Source of the DNA: Ciona intestinalis
Lineage: Eukaryota > Chordata > Ascidiacea > Phlebobranchia > Cionidae
Reading direction: 5' to 3'
Assembly: GCF_000224145.3 (NCBI RefSeq)
Contig: NC_020175.2
Coordinates: forward strand, 4,588,590 to 4,652,589
Length of the DNA: 64,000 nt
The notes under the pieces are model-generated. The model did no database searches, was not told the DNA's origin, and was given only the letters and a program-made list of their open reading frames with translations. This document shows, piece after piece, positions 34,624 to 50,400 of this stretch (positions within the stretch are counted from its first letter, which is position 1; each line of letters opens with the position of its first letter). A program made the translations under genes and the position numbers.

Positions 34624-34708
34624 ATCTGGTATAAAAACGTTGTGTATTATAGACGTTTCATCCGCCTTCTGGCAAGACATTCCAATGCATTACATTTTTA
34701 TACCAGAT
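34624..34708. repeat. 85-bp perfect-ended inverted repeat after HIRA
   Basis: ATCTGGTATAAAAA (34624-34637) and TTTTTATACCAGAT (34695-34708) are perfect inverse complements. They lie between the two candidate poly(A) signals. This may be a tiny MITE or an RNA hairpin in the longer 3' UTR. Confidence 0.7.
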
Positions 34709-34790
34709 GATTCATTGAAAGCTTATTTAAATGTTTCTTCCTTACAATAAATCACATTTTACAACTTAAAAGTGAATTTATGTTTACCAC

Positions 34791-35119
34791 TTTATTGGCG
34801 TGGCGTGTTTGGCTACACGAGAAAAACACCTTGTGCCTGCTTTCGAGTTACCACATAACTTTGTAGGTGAATATTTATAGTATTTTTTTTTATATATGGC
34901 CGGTAATGTAGACAACTTGTAAAGTACTACTGGGAAAAAGCAGTTGTAATTAAGTAACTTGTGAAAAGATAACCCAAAAGAGAACACTGAGTTATTCGTG
35001 TGTTGCAAAAACAATTAAAGCACTGTGACACAGGACATCATACATAAACACACGAACAACAATATGAACATACAATCCATTTTATATTAAAGTAAAAACA
35101 AATAATATATCAAAACATT
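34791..35119. other. spacer between the convergent HIRA and calaxin genes
   Basis: It contains a reversed SINE body (34795-34925, with CTTGTGCCTGCTTTCGAGTT and ACCACATAACTTTGTAGG). A minus-strand AATAAA (34791-34796) could end calaxin. No coding sequence is seen. Confidence 0.6.
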
Positions 35120-37119
<2,000 letters not shown>

Positions 37120-38476
37120 TTTAATGCAGCTGGTCGACTCACATACAGGATATTACAGCTACAGACCGACAAGCGGAGAAAGAGATAAAAGAAATATTTA
37201 CTTTAATAAAGATATAGGTTATAATAATATAATATTTACAGAAACTACGCTTGAGAGCGAAAAGCGGCAATGTTGTCATAGTAACTGTTCTCACAACCAT
37301 TCAGGCGTTTACTTTTATGGCATTTATAAAATCAGGGTCGACCAACCAAAATATTTTGTAGAAATATTCATATATACATACGGATTCTGGCACAACTTAT
37401 GAAATAATCCAATTTGCAGGTTTAGCTAGAGAAATATGAACATATAATGTGCTATAGTAATACTTTTAACCTAGTCGATAAACATACAAAATCTAGACCA
37501 GTATTGATTTAACTCATTGCGTTACGTGTTGTATTGTATTACAGTGAATATCCTGCCAGCGTGACGTTACATTTATAGCAAATTCTTAAAACCAGAGACG
37601 TCGGCAGATTTTGGATAATCTTTTTAGCATATATTTTGATTTTTTAAATTTGGGGCAGTTTGTGTTCAAGTGTCCCATCTTACCCTTTTCGTACTATAGT
37701 ATGTATTCAACTTTTAACGCTGTTAAACGAGGACGATGGTGTTAAAGAATTGCCGTTACCCAGCACACAATGTACATATCCATTTATTATTTGATTTGCC
37801 ATTGTGTAGACCGAATGTAACGAAATATACCAACAAGCCAAAGCTACAGACGAGTAGACTAGTAGAGGTTCACGTAACACCTGGGAAACCCCCAGAGAAT
37901 GTACTTTGTTCGCGTTTAGAAAAAATATACGCAACTATATTGCCTAGTTGATAATTGCTGCTCTAGTTTTATGTAAGCACGGAAGAAATGTGGTCACAGT
38001 TTAACAGTCTTCCGCATAGCAGAAAATTACAGTCTCCACAAGTATATTATAAGCATAACGCTAGTTCATATTAATGGCTTCATATATACGATATACATTA
38101 GGCATATAGTTGGAGTCAGGTTGGAGTTACTGTTTCATTATTATTTTAAGAATACAACTGTCCAGTTTTACAATACAGTAAGGACGTTTCAGTTATACAT
38201 AATGTCTTTGTAACGGCCTATTCTGACATGTATCAAAGCCTTTGTTACCTATTAATTTATTGTGCTTTGTGTTTGTACATATGCTAGATTACAGCTAAGT
38301 TAACATAGTCTACATTCCACAATAAGTAATCAATTCTATAGTTTTCGATTGAGGTACAACTAGCTTTGCATATTCTTTCTAAAGCAAAGCAGAGTTATGT
38401 ACCGGTAAGTTTCGAAGTACGATTGAACGTTATACATTTCTAACGCTGTGCCTACTTGTATAGAAGCGAAAGAAAC
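37120..38476. other. divergent spacer between calaxin and ZNFX1
   Basis: This shared upstream region must hold both promoters. No coding exon is supported. A repeat end GTCCCATCTTACCC (about 37672-37685) belongs to the family at 21823 and 30135. Confidence 0.55.
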
Positions 38477-41400
38477 ATGCGAGGTCGGGGTGGTCGTTAT
38501 AACAGGGGTTATGGCAACCCTGGGCAATTTGTTAATGACAGACCACCAGGAGGTCGAGGTCAAGCAAGAGGTCGAGGTGGCGGCGAAGATGGCGGTGCAG
38601 CACGAAACAGTAACTTCGGGTAATGAAAGATATTGGCAGAACAACTTAGAGAAAAAGCTAAACTTTAGGCCGTAATATATTATATTTAAATGTTGAAGCC
38701 TAGTTGAAAGTTTTAAACTTTGCTGCCCGCGATGTTTCGCAATTTGACCAAAACGCCAAGTTTAGAACACCAGCGTATATCGAGCTTTGTTTGTGCAAAT
38801 ACGTCATGGTATATTCGACTTTTAAGCAGACAAAGTCAAATACCTATAACAGCAACGCTACGTTTAGAATTTCGATCATTACACCAACGCATCGAGCGGT
38901 TTTGTTTGTGCGATGACGTCATGTTTCATATGATGTCGAAGCAAACGAAACTGCGCTTATGTTAATGGGGAATCCCCCTATGCTTCAGCTATTGCACCAC
39001 TGTTCGTTTAAACTTTATTTATTCAAACTTACGAGCGGAACCAAAGTTAGTATAGACCAAGTTAGGAAACGGATTGTAAAACAACGAGTCTTGTTATCCA
39101 TTGTCTCGCGTCTATGACGTCATAGTCGCCACCATTACGGAGCCCACAGCATAGCATTTTATCATTGCTGGGTGCTTTTTTTCGTTTAAATATTGCGATT
39201 TTTAAAAACCAAGCACTTCTGCGCGTAAAAATGGCTTTCTACTAATGTTTTATATTATCACAATAATAAACCTCACAAAAATAATCAACTTTTATTGAAC
39301 ACTCAATCGATTAAAGAGTAAAAAAACAGAAAATATCAAGTTTACTAACCAAAAACATAAAAGAACATGTTTAAAATATAAAAATACAAACAAAAACGCA
39401 TAACATTACCATAAACTGGTGTATCTAGCTGCAGTTTTGCATGCAAATTGCCGTGATTTTACTTTTTGGCTCACAAATTTAACACGTATACCCGGTAACG
39501 AAACTTAAGGTATCTTCGTAAAATTTGCCTAATATCGAAGTGACATTGAGGAAAACAATACTGAGTTACTATTTTTGGTCCTCTGCTTGAATTAGTAAGC
39601 TACCTTTTTTGCGTTCCGGGTCTTTATGAAATCGGAAAACGCGAACATCTTATCTGCTAGTACTTAAGCAGTTTGGAGCTGCATGTCCACTCATGTTGGA
39701 TTAAAAATGTAGTAAAGAATGGCTCTGTAGATTCGTAGGTACGATCATATACTATTATGTAAACTAAGCTGATTGCTGCTAATCTTAATCGACAACGTAA
39801 AGTACCCTGTTAAACCACACTGTACGCCAAAAACCAGTCAAAATACTAATTTACTCCACATTAATTCCTAGATTTTATATTATATAACAAGATTTATATT
39901 ATAAATTATATTTTAAATGTTAAAACAACCGCTATACGTGTTTTCTAGCTTTGTATTGCTTACAAGAACCAAATAAACACACGCCGACCATGCATTTGTA
40001 TAGGCGATTCACGCTCTGTGGGCTCCGTAATGGCGGACACGAGCGCCGTTTCCTAACTTGGTCTATACTAACTTTTAGCGGAACCAGCGTTTAGAACACA
40101 GGTGTTCCATCACGCACAGTAAATGGTGATATAGTTTAAGCTTTTAACATCTCATATGCACATTAATCTCTGAAATAACAGACTTGGTACATTTGCTTCT
40201 TCATTCACAAATTCATGTTTGCTGTAGTACACAAAGTTATGTGGTAACTCGTAAGTGGGCACAAGGTGTATAAAAGAAAACATCAGTGTTGTAACCACTT
40301 TTCCGCTAAACGAAAATAAAGCAAGTAACATTTATTTAAAGTTGCACACCCTGCCATGAGAAGATGAATACTTAAGTTCCATTCTACTTTATATTTAGGG
40401 AGAATAGCATCATTCATCCGGTTGGTTTTAAGAAGTTGAAGGAGCTGGTCGACGATGATGACATCCTTCCTCGTGATCTCGTCATCAAACTATCATCAAA
40501 TAGATCAGGATTTTATCAACGACTCAAACTCACCATGGATGGAGGTGATCAGTTAAACAGTCAATATATTTGAAGATTATAGTTTAAAGTTTTATCTCAG
40601 TTTCTTGCTGTAACCAAACATATAAATAGCGGGATGTTAACATATTGTAGGGTATGGTAAGTTGGTTTATGTTTTTTTCTTATTTCTCGTCCAATTTAGT
40701 AGTAAAAAAAGAATATTTACAGAATTATATAACTGTATTCTCACGGCTCAAAAAGGGGTTGTTAATTGTTCAAAACCTGATCAAAAAATATGGGATTTAG
40801 GTATGAACGGTATCCCATCTTACTCCACAGTGCTATATCTGTTACGTAACATTTTGAATGACCCAAAAATTAACATGTATAATATAGCCATATTAGATAG
40901 AGCGTAACAGTGGTCTTATTAAATGACCTTTTTTCGTTTCTATAGGAATGACACAAATGGTTTTACAAGTTTGCGGAAAACTTTGTAAAGCAGATGGCCC
41001 TCGCACTGCACAGTTAGAAATATTAAAAATGCTGCGAAGCACGTTTGCGGAAAAACTGCCAGGTTTTATTGCCGGGCTTATTTTAGAGCCGTAAGTCTTT
41101 ATTTCTCAATCTTTGTAGTTTATTGTAACAAATATTTATCTAAACTCTAAAATAAGGGTGTGTAAAAGATTCTGGTTTTGGAATAAGTTTTTTAGGTGGA
41201 TATACAGTGGTTATATTGTTACATTTTATTGTGTTATTTTATATTAATTATGCTCTAATGTTATTTTGTTTTTCTTATACTACCGTTGTTTAGCCTGTTT
41301 GTGTTTAATTATATAAAGTCTATATTTTAAAAGGTTTAGTTTGCAAAAGTTGTCTCTAGTTTTTTTTGTTGCACAGCGCACAAAACTGAAATATATATTT

Positions 41401-44400
41401 TTTATGGTTCTAACACTGGTGTACATCATATACTTCTAATAAAATATAGATCTGGAAGACAAAGGCAAGCACCAAATCATGTGATAAACTGTCTATTATT
41501 AATGAAGGCATGGCAAGAATATCTTTTGAATTCCACAATGAAAGAAGTAAGTTTAACTTTTTTTATTCAGACTTTTTTGCCAGACATTTATCGTGTCATT
41601 TTCTATGCTACAAATTACAAAAGCTATATTTTTAAGAAGATAATGCTTGGCAGTGTGTATGTTTTATCCTATTTTTACTATTGCAAACCTCTTTGTCTAC
41701 TATTGCAAACCTCTTTCTCTTTTTATCCTATTTTTACTATTGCAAACCTCTTCTTTGATTTTTACTATTGCAAACCTCTTTGTCAATGAACATATAATTT
41801 ATTTCTGAGTAAACAAGGCAGCGGTAATTGGGAAATCAATGTATGTCTTTATATGGAGACAGCATACCAGTTTCGGTTTTTATATTGTTGATTTTTTTAC
41901 CAGCAGATCCAGTATTTTAAAAAACTATCCATACTTTGTTTGCTAACTAGTGTTAATGCTTTAAAATGTTTTTTTTTCAAAATTTTATTAGAAATTTGCA
42001 TTACATCAAGGTGTCCATGCTTCTGCTATTGCTAAAACCAGTCACAGCACAACTGGGGATCAATAACAATGAGAAAATAAATGAACTGATTACTGAAATT
42101 GAAACAAGAAACGCTGAAGCACAAAGAGCACAAGAAGAAAAGTAAGATACATCTACAACCAAATGCACAAACTAGGCTAACTCCCACAAATTATAACCGA
42201 GAACTTATTGGTTAACTGTATGTTTATTCAATTAAATCAGTAAAGTTACTTTAACTTTAAATAAATTCTGGATTGGTCTTTGTCCAAATTTTAGACCAAT
42301 CTTCATTTAATATGAATACCACATTATACCAAGTATAGTTTCCTCTTTTTCTAACTTATATGTTTTTAAGTCCATGGGTGAAATAATCAGTGTAAATTCC
42401 TAATATTTGTTTTAATATATAGTTGTATGAATGTATGCTGTTTTACCATGCATTTAATTGAATAAGCAGTGTCTAAAACCTATCATATATTTTCCTTTCA
42501 CAGGAAAGTGAATCGCCACGAACAGCGCCGGGTTGAGTTAAACGAAATGCACCAATGCGCGCCACCGAATAATTTTCGTGAAATATCAGTTTTCCCCACC
42601 AAGGAGGACATTACGACAAGAGAGGATCCATTTGTTCGTACCAACCTTGTTAATAGAGCATACACAGGGTATGTAAGGGTTTTTTCTTTGTTTTATTTAG
42701 TTTTGTTGTTAGAATGTTTATTTCCATACCAGTAGTAAGTGCATTTTTATACCGAAAAGTTAAAACAAACTAAAAAAAATGAGTATGTGTGTGGTAACGT
42801 GTAAGCATGAGGTGTATGAAACTGAAGACTGGTGTTATAAGTTATTACTACTGTAGTTGCCCCGCCAGGCAAAGAAAATATTCATTCGTTCAAGGAAATA
42901 AATTAAATTTATATTAAACAGTCCAGACCATTACCTCGATGTGCAGTTTCGTCTTTTAAGAGAAGATTTTGTTCGTCCTCTCAGAGAAGGAATTGAAAAC
43001 TTTGTTACATTGTGTGAGTACAAGACAATTCAACAAAACATTTCTTAATATTTTTCTAAACTATTCTGAATAAGAGTCACTGAACAATGCTGTTTAATCT
43101 ATGACATCACAAAGCTCAGTGTTTGAGTAAAAAAAGGCAATCACTGAACCTGCATTTTCTGTAAGGTTGCCCCAAACCCCGGCCCCACAAATCTTACTAT
43201 AAGTCCTGTCAACCTTAAACAATACACATGTAAACATGATATGTTTTTTACAATGTTGATTTGTTTTTATAGGTACAAGTGGGAGTAAAAGGGACAGAAG
43301 CAAGAGACTTGACAATGTAAAAGCTTACCAGGATGTTCGTATTGATTATCCCGTCCCTTCGAATAGAGGTAAAAATTGCCATCCGTAATTTGGTGGTTTG
43401 TTATAATTGAAGAACATTGTCGTCTACTTTCATGCATATGTGTATCCAAGTGCAAAATATATATTATAAAAGAAATATTTAATCACCTAATTCTTTATAT
43501 TTAGCTACTTGTAACTGCGAGTTTAAGGTATTACATAGTATGCGATTGGATTTCAATTTTGCAATTGTAACCTCTAAGGTTGTAGTGCTTAAGAATTACC
43601 GGATCTATCTGTTTATCATTTAACGTTGAATGCGACAATGTTGGCCTTTTTGTTTAACATTTATCACAATTTATTTTATTCATTTCAATTTTGTACTAGT
43701 TATTAAATTTTTTGCTCTTTTTAGTAACATATTTTTTCATTTTTAGGTATCCACTATTACATTCATTTTAGTACTGAGTCATTACAAAGAATCAGATGGG
43801 AAAATACAAAACGTTTTCTTTTCGGAAATCTTATTTGTCTTTCTGATGATCATTTTAAGGTATGTGTTATTATTTAGACAAATTTCTTAAGCATTTATAT
43901 ATATAGAAGTTATATGTAATCTTGTTCAAAACAGTTGTTCAAAATATGCCAAAAAGACATTATAGGCTATAGCGACAAAATGCCAGTCGCAAATCTCTAC
44001 ATCAAGGGATGTTTTTTTCATGCAGGAGCACTTCATGTTTGCCACAGTCGCGGACAGAGATCCCAAGAAACTTGCAGTTGGTTACTTGATGGTGGAGTTT
44101 GTGCAGAAAGAAGAGGAAGTTGTGGAAGATGAGACATCATCAGAGGAGGAATACGACGTGGATGATTATTTAGATGACGATGTTGATGAAATTTTGGCAA
44201 GAAGAATGGCTCGTCGTAAGTTGAATCAACTTAGTTACTTTGTAGTGCTGAAGATAAAGTTTGGTTACTTTGTAGTGCTGAAGATAAAGTGGGGAACATA
44301 GTGCTTGGAAATCTCCTTTAGCTCAGTTACACTTTGTGTACCACATGTGCAACTTTGTGGTTGAATAGGATTGTTATTTTTCTGGTGGAATTTGCATATA

Positions 44401-47400
44401 TGTGACTGTCAATTTGGGCAACCATTTGGTGACCACTAGATTGGATCAACAATAAATGTCTTGTCCAATATCACATATGGCCACATTTAGAAAAAATATT
44501 TTGCATTTAAAATTGTAAATGTTATTATTTTATTTCAGGGCTAAGGGTAACGAGAAGAAGTAGTCCAATTGATATGAAGAAAACGTACACCATGGTAGAA
44601 ACTGATGCGTTCTTTGAATCTTATCGACATATTCTGGCAGGATTGCAAGGTAGCAACACTTGATTTGTTACTCTATGTGGATATGTTACTGTATTTTGGA
44701 TATGCACCTTTTATTTGTCATTTTCTTTTACAAAGATGGTATTTGATAAATTAGAAAAAATTCTAATTGGAAATATAATATTCAGTGGTTAGATTGAGTG
44801 CAGGTTAATGGCTGCTGTATGGGTAGGTTGATGCTGCTGCCATTGTGGGTATATGTGTCCTTAGGCAAGACACTTAATCACAATTGCTCTAACCTAGTGG
44901 TCACTAATAAAATCAAACACAATCACCAACAAAGTAACACAGATAGAATTTATATCGGCCACAAAGTGTATGAAACAAGACAACTGTGTTATAATAGAGT
45001 CACTGCCCGACCATGTGAGGATAAAATAGTCATACATTCATTCAAACATTACTATACAATTTTTGACCAAGTTTGATAGTTTTATGGTTTTCCTGTAATA
45101 TTAAATATTTTGACAGAAATAAATGACGTCCCCTTAAGTCGATACTTGGTTGAATGCCGAGTTGACATGCAACCACCAAAGTACTTGAACCAAGCAACTT
45201 CAATGTATGATTTGTCCTCAATACAAACTGAAGGTGAAAAATGACACCTGACACAATATTGTAGACAATATTCTGCTTTTACTTTGCATCGATATTAACT
45301 CTACTTCAAGAGAAGTTATACCACAAAGAAAATAATAATATATCCCTTGCAATATTCATATTAACATGCTAAACTTTAAAGTAAAGACATACATTATTAG
45401 CTTTCTAAAAGTTATGTAACAAAAATATTGATATACCTTATTCGATAACAATTAAAGTTATGCAGTAAAAAAAAAACAATAATATACCCATGTGATATTA
45501 ACATTTTACTTGCTACAATTTAAAGACTCTAGATTGGGGAAAGTTAATGTGCTGGATTTGGAGAACTGGCCAACTTGTGAAGATCTTAACATGGATGATT
45601 CACAGCGTAACGCCATGCAAGTTGCTCTAACAAATGAGCTTGCACTGATTCAAGGACCTCCCGGAACCGGCAAAACATATGTTGGGTTAAAAGTTATGAG
45701 AGTTTTGCTAGCTAATATGAAGCCAAGGTGAATATCTTTATTTGGTTTAAAGCCAAAATTGTTTTTAATTGTACTTTGGTTGCTGTAGTTATTTTATTAT
45801 TGCATGATTTTGTATTTATGCATGTATGCTGGCTGAAAATACTTGCATAAGTTTTTATTTGCCGAACGGTTTACCTATGGGTTTATTCATCAGTAGTAAA
45901 GTCAAATGTAGATCAAAAAAAATATGAGTTCCGAAACTCTACAATATTACATAAACAATATAATGTACAAAACTAGCTCTCGTGTTCTATGCTATATGGG
46001 TGGTGGAAGACATTTAATAAATTAAGGAAAAAAAATAGTAAAAAATAATTTTGTTTTACCACAAGCTTTGAAAGAAGAAATCGCTTGCTTGAAATACCGG
46101 ATCCCAGACATCAAGTAGGGGCTTTGGTTGAAAGAAAACATCCAATTCTTGTTGTCTGCTACACCAACCATGCACTTGATCAATTCTTAGAGGGAATCGC
46201 ATCGTTTCATCCAAGTGGTATCATCAGGGTTGGAGGGAGGTGCAAAAACAAAGAACTTGAGAAATATACCTTGAAGTGGTTGCGTAGAAATAGGAGAGCT
46301 ACTACAAACAAAATTCACCGCACTGCTGTATGGCATGCACGCTGTAAGTAGCTCAATGTGTGCTACTTTTGTGCAGGAAACCTAATGGTAACTGCTCCAA
46401 CTCACTGTTCAATATTGAGTTGTCTAAATTGTTAGTTTTATCACGCACAAAGTTACATACATGATAGCTCATAAGGTGGTGTATGGAACAGAATACCAGA
46501 CTACTAAGGTTGAAGCAATCTCTGTAAGTTTAAAGCGGCCAAGGACACACATAGAATAGAACCTTATCCTTTGTACCAATGTTAAAAAAACATAAATTAA
46601 AAATGTTTTTCAGGTGAAATGGAATCATTGAGAAACACAATGAAGAGAGATGGTGAAAGATTAGAAGGTTCAACTAATTGCATCATCAACCTGAAACAAT
46701 TAAAGGAAGTTATACCAGATCATCTTTATGCTCAATTTTTTCAAATTGAAAACAATGAAAGTAAAAAGAAATTTTGTATAGCTATTATCGTAACTTGTAA
46801 CAGAACTAGTTCAGAAAAAAAAATGATATTAAAATTAAAGAAGAGAATAGATTTATTATCAAAATGCCATTAAAATATTTGGTATAAAACTATGCTCATT
46901 AAATTTAAGAAATCATACCTTAGTAATTATAATATATGTACAAGGCCAAATTTTGTATAAGGAAAAGTTTGGTTTTAAAAATATTTTTATTATTTTTGCT
47001 ATAAATTTTATTATTTTTGCTATAAAATAATGTGTTCTTGGAAATTGTAAGTAATAATACACTAACTGTTATTTTGAAAAAATAATTCACACTTTCTGTG
47101 TAGCATATTATAACTATATAAAATGTACGGTGACAGAATTTACATCAAAAAATGAGGATGCTGCTTTGCTTACATGGCTGGATTTACAACTTAACCAAAA
47201 TGAGGGGGGAAGTGATTCATTTATTTTAAGAGGTGGGAGAATTGTTTTGTTAAATATTAATTTTGACATTTATAGTCAGACAACTGATTTAGAATTAAAT
47301 TTCTATAATTCTTATTTTTGCATTATGATGATAAATGCATCATTTATTTTTGAAGAAAAAGAAAAACAGGATAACATTTCTAGTTCATGTCTGTTGTGAT

Positions 47401-50400
47401 TATAAATAAGTTAAATTTATTTATTTAATCATATGCAACTTTCTTGCAGTTTTTCTAAAACACTTAAATTTTAACTTTTTATTTTACCAGAGTCTACAGG
47501 AGTGGTTGAACGACATTTTACATCAATGGGTTTTAGTTTGCCGCTTATAAGACTTGCTATCAACAATGTTGGTAAGTGTACGATAAGTTTTCTTTTACCA
47601 TTTTAAAGATATATGTTCTGCTCTTAGTGGTCTTTTGTAGGCTCTCCAAGTTATAAGACGAAAATAAAAAAAAAAACCTAAAAATCAAAACAATTCCACA
47701 AAATGACGCATGTGAGAACTTTTATAGGATAGTGTATGAAATGAAACCCCAATGTTATAGCCTCACTTTTAGCCCAAAACATTGCCTATTGTATAATCCC
47801 TAAAAGACTCATATAGCAAGTAGCATGATATATAATGTTTATGCAGGATTGGATAGCTATCATGTTGAGCAGTGGTTGCTGATGCATATTAGCCACGTCG
47901 TGAGAAGCAAAGTGACGGTACAACGAGGTAAAAGCAACTTTAAAATTATATCAAATATATTTAGTGTAAACAAACCTTCTAACGCAATACAAGTATGCAT
48001 TTAAAATGTTATGTAAGAATGCAATGTAAAAGAAATGTGTTTACAAAATGTTATACTCGAAAATAAGGAAACTTATGTTATGGTATATTGATTAACATTT
48101 CATCATTATATTTATTAATTTCATCATCTCTTTACAGATGTTGTTTATTCCCACCTCCAAAGCTTACACCTTCCCCCTCATCTTATACATTTGACACAAC
48201 TGGGTTACGAACTACTAGAAGTTCAATGCGGGTTGTTCTGCACAGGTGCGTTTATATACAGATTTAATGTATGATTTGAATGCAGTTGATTGTCAGCACT
48301 TTCAATATTTTCTGTGGCAGAGGTTATTCGTATAGATAGATTGAATAGTAAATCCAAACCTTAATGTTGCTACCATCTTAAGTGTATGTTAACAGCAATT
48401 GCCATGGCCAGGTAATCGGTATGGGTTGTCTAAATGATCAGCCATACACAGTATGAAAAAGTCCAAATAAATAAATAATCTCAGAATACAGTTGATAACA
48501 TTTATAATTTCCTATAGTAAAAGTTAGGTAAATAACCATTTTTATAGTTAGCAGGAATAGTTTACTTAAGGCTTGTTGCTTCTGCCATTGTGTGTTCTTG
48601 GTTATGACACCAACAGAAACCACCTGACCCAGCAGTTCCTAAGGCTTGTCTAATTTGTTTGCCATGCATTGAAAAATATACAAAAATCTAGATAAATAAC
48701 CTGCTACAAAGTACATACGTGATAACTCGGAAGCAGACATGAGGTATATGAAATAAAACACCTGTGGTTTTAAAACTGCTGTTACTCCGCCATACGAGGT
48801 TAAATAAGATACATTTATCATGCCTAAACATTAAAAAATACAAATAGTACGCTGGTAATTATTTGTAAAATAGTTTTTGCTGATAGACCTGGCATTAACT
48901 TGTTATTTATATCATCCAGGCACAGATCATCCACATGTTGTGCTAGAGTGGCTCAAACAACATTCGCCAAATGGTAAAAATAAAAACAGTGGTTAAAATG
49001 TTACTTTTAATTAAATTAGTTACAGCTAATGTCAACTTATATACATGAAACCCAAGTCGCAAAAAAAATATTTTAAATGTTTTTTAAATTGTTTCTTTGG
49101 CATAACGAATGTTGTAAAATCAGCTTAACTTTTCATCACATTATGTGCCAATAAAAAATAATAATAAATAACTTTCTTACTATTTTCTAAATTTGAAATT
49201 AGTCTTTGTATAATATAGGTTATAAATATTTTGAAAAAACCTTATTGTCGTTGATAGGCATTGGTATGGTAGATGATAATGACGACAACTTGATGCCTGA
49301 GGAAGCTCAACTCATTCAGGAACAAAGAATGGTTGATGAAGGTGAAAGGTTTTGAACATAGTTGTGTCTTATGTCTCATTATGGTTGATTACAATGGTCG
49401 TGCAAAAACATCATTTTTATGCTTGGAGACGCGCCACTGTGGTTAGATTACAGTGCCTGCTTTTGAGTAAACCGTTTAAAACTGGGCGCTGCTACCATTG
49501 TGAACACGTGTCTTCTTGGATAAGACATTTCATATTCATTATTACAAAACAATGGCCGCTAATGTTAGTCGTTGTTGGGTAAATAAGTTTAACAGCAATA
49601 AAAACTTAAATCCAGTGAGCACTAATAAGTTAAACAAATAAGCGAATATGAATGTGTGGAATACTTGGTTTATAATATTTAATGACTTTTTCTACAGGTG
49701 ATGAACGAAATGAACAAAAGCAAAGAGAGTTAAAAAGAGATCGACAAATCCAGAAGGAAATAGCTGCAGCAACTTTTATGGATATTTCAGGTAAAATTTT
49801 AGTTATGCAAAATATTTGATCCTAAAATGTAACTTATCCCGTTAAATAACTTCATACACTGCTATGTGAATATACAATTTAGAGATGCATACCTGCAACT
49901 ATTGGAGGCATGTATGTGCTTGGCTAAGAAATGTATAACCTTGTTAAGTCTTACTCCAACAAAAACTACCCACAAAGTAACATACATGGTAACTCGTAAG
50001 CTGGCACGAGGTGTTAAACCTGTGTGATAACGACTGTCAATTTCCAACCACGCAAGGATAAGGCAAGTTACATTCGTTCATACATTCATTATCAGTCTTA
50101 CAAAAAAATGAGCCACGGATGCATTAGTTTTAACTTATTGAAAACATTAATTTATTAAAGGCAACACTGAGGATGACGAAGCTGGTTGGAGTATTACGCC
50201 CGAGGAGAAAAGACGTCGCAAACAAAGAATAAAGAGAGAAATTGGAAAAACAGATGCCATGTCAACAAATGAAGCTATACGTGTGAAAGATATATTTGCT
50301 TTGAGCATTCAAGATAAATGGAAGCTCTACAGGTGATTGAAGAAACATGTTTTTTTAGCAAAATATAATTGTGTGGCTATTTTTGGCTTGTGCAGAGTAA

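Noticed and set aside
41481-41789. 102-codon frame after ZNFX1 exon 4
   Set aside because: It is the exon continuing into its intron and then through a minisatellite, producing repeated residues; a good GTAAGT donor ends the real exon at 41546.
44020-44132. Second overlapping frame at ZNFX1 exon 10
   Set aside because: The frame giving [20 protein letters not shown] matches ZNFX1 and joins both neighbours in phase; the other frame is a shadow.
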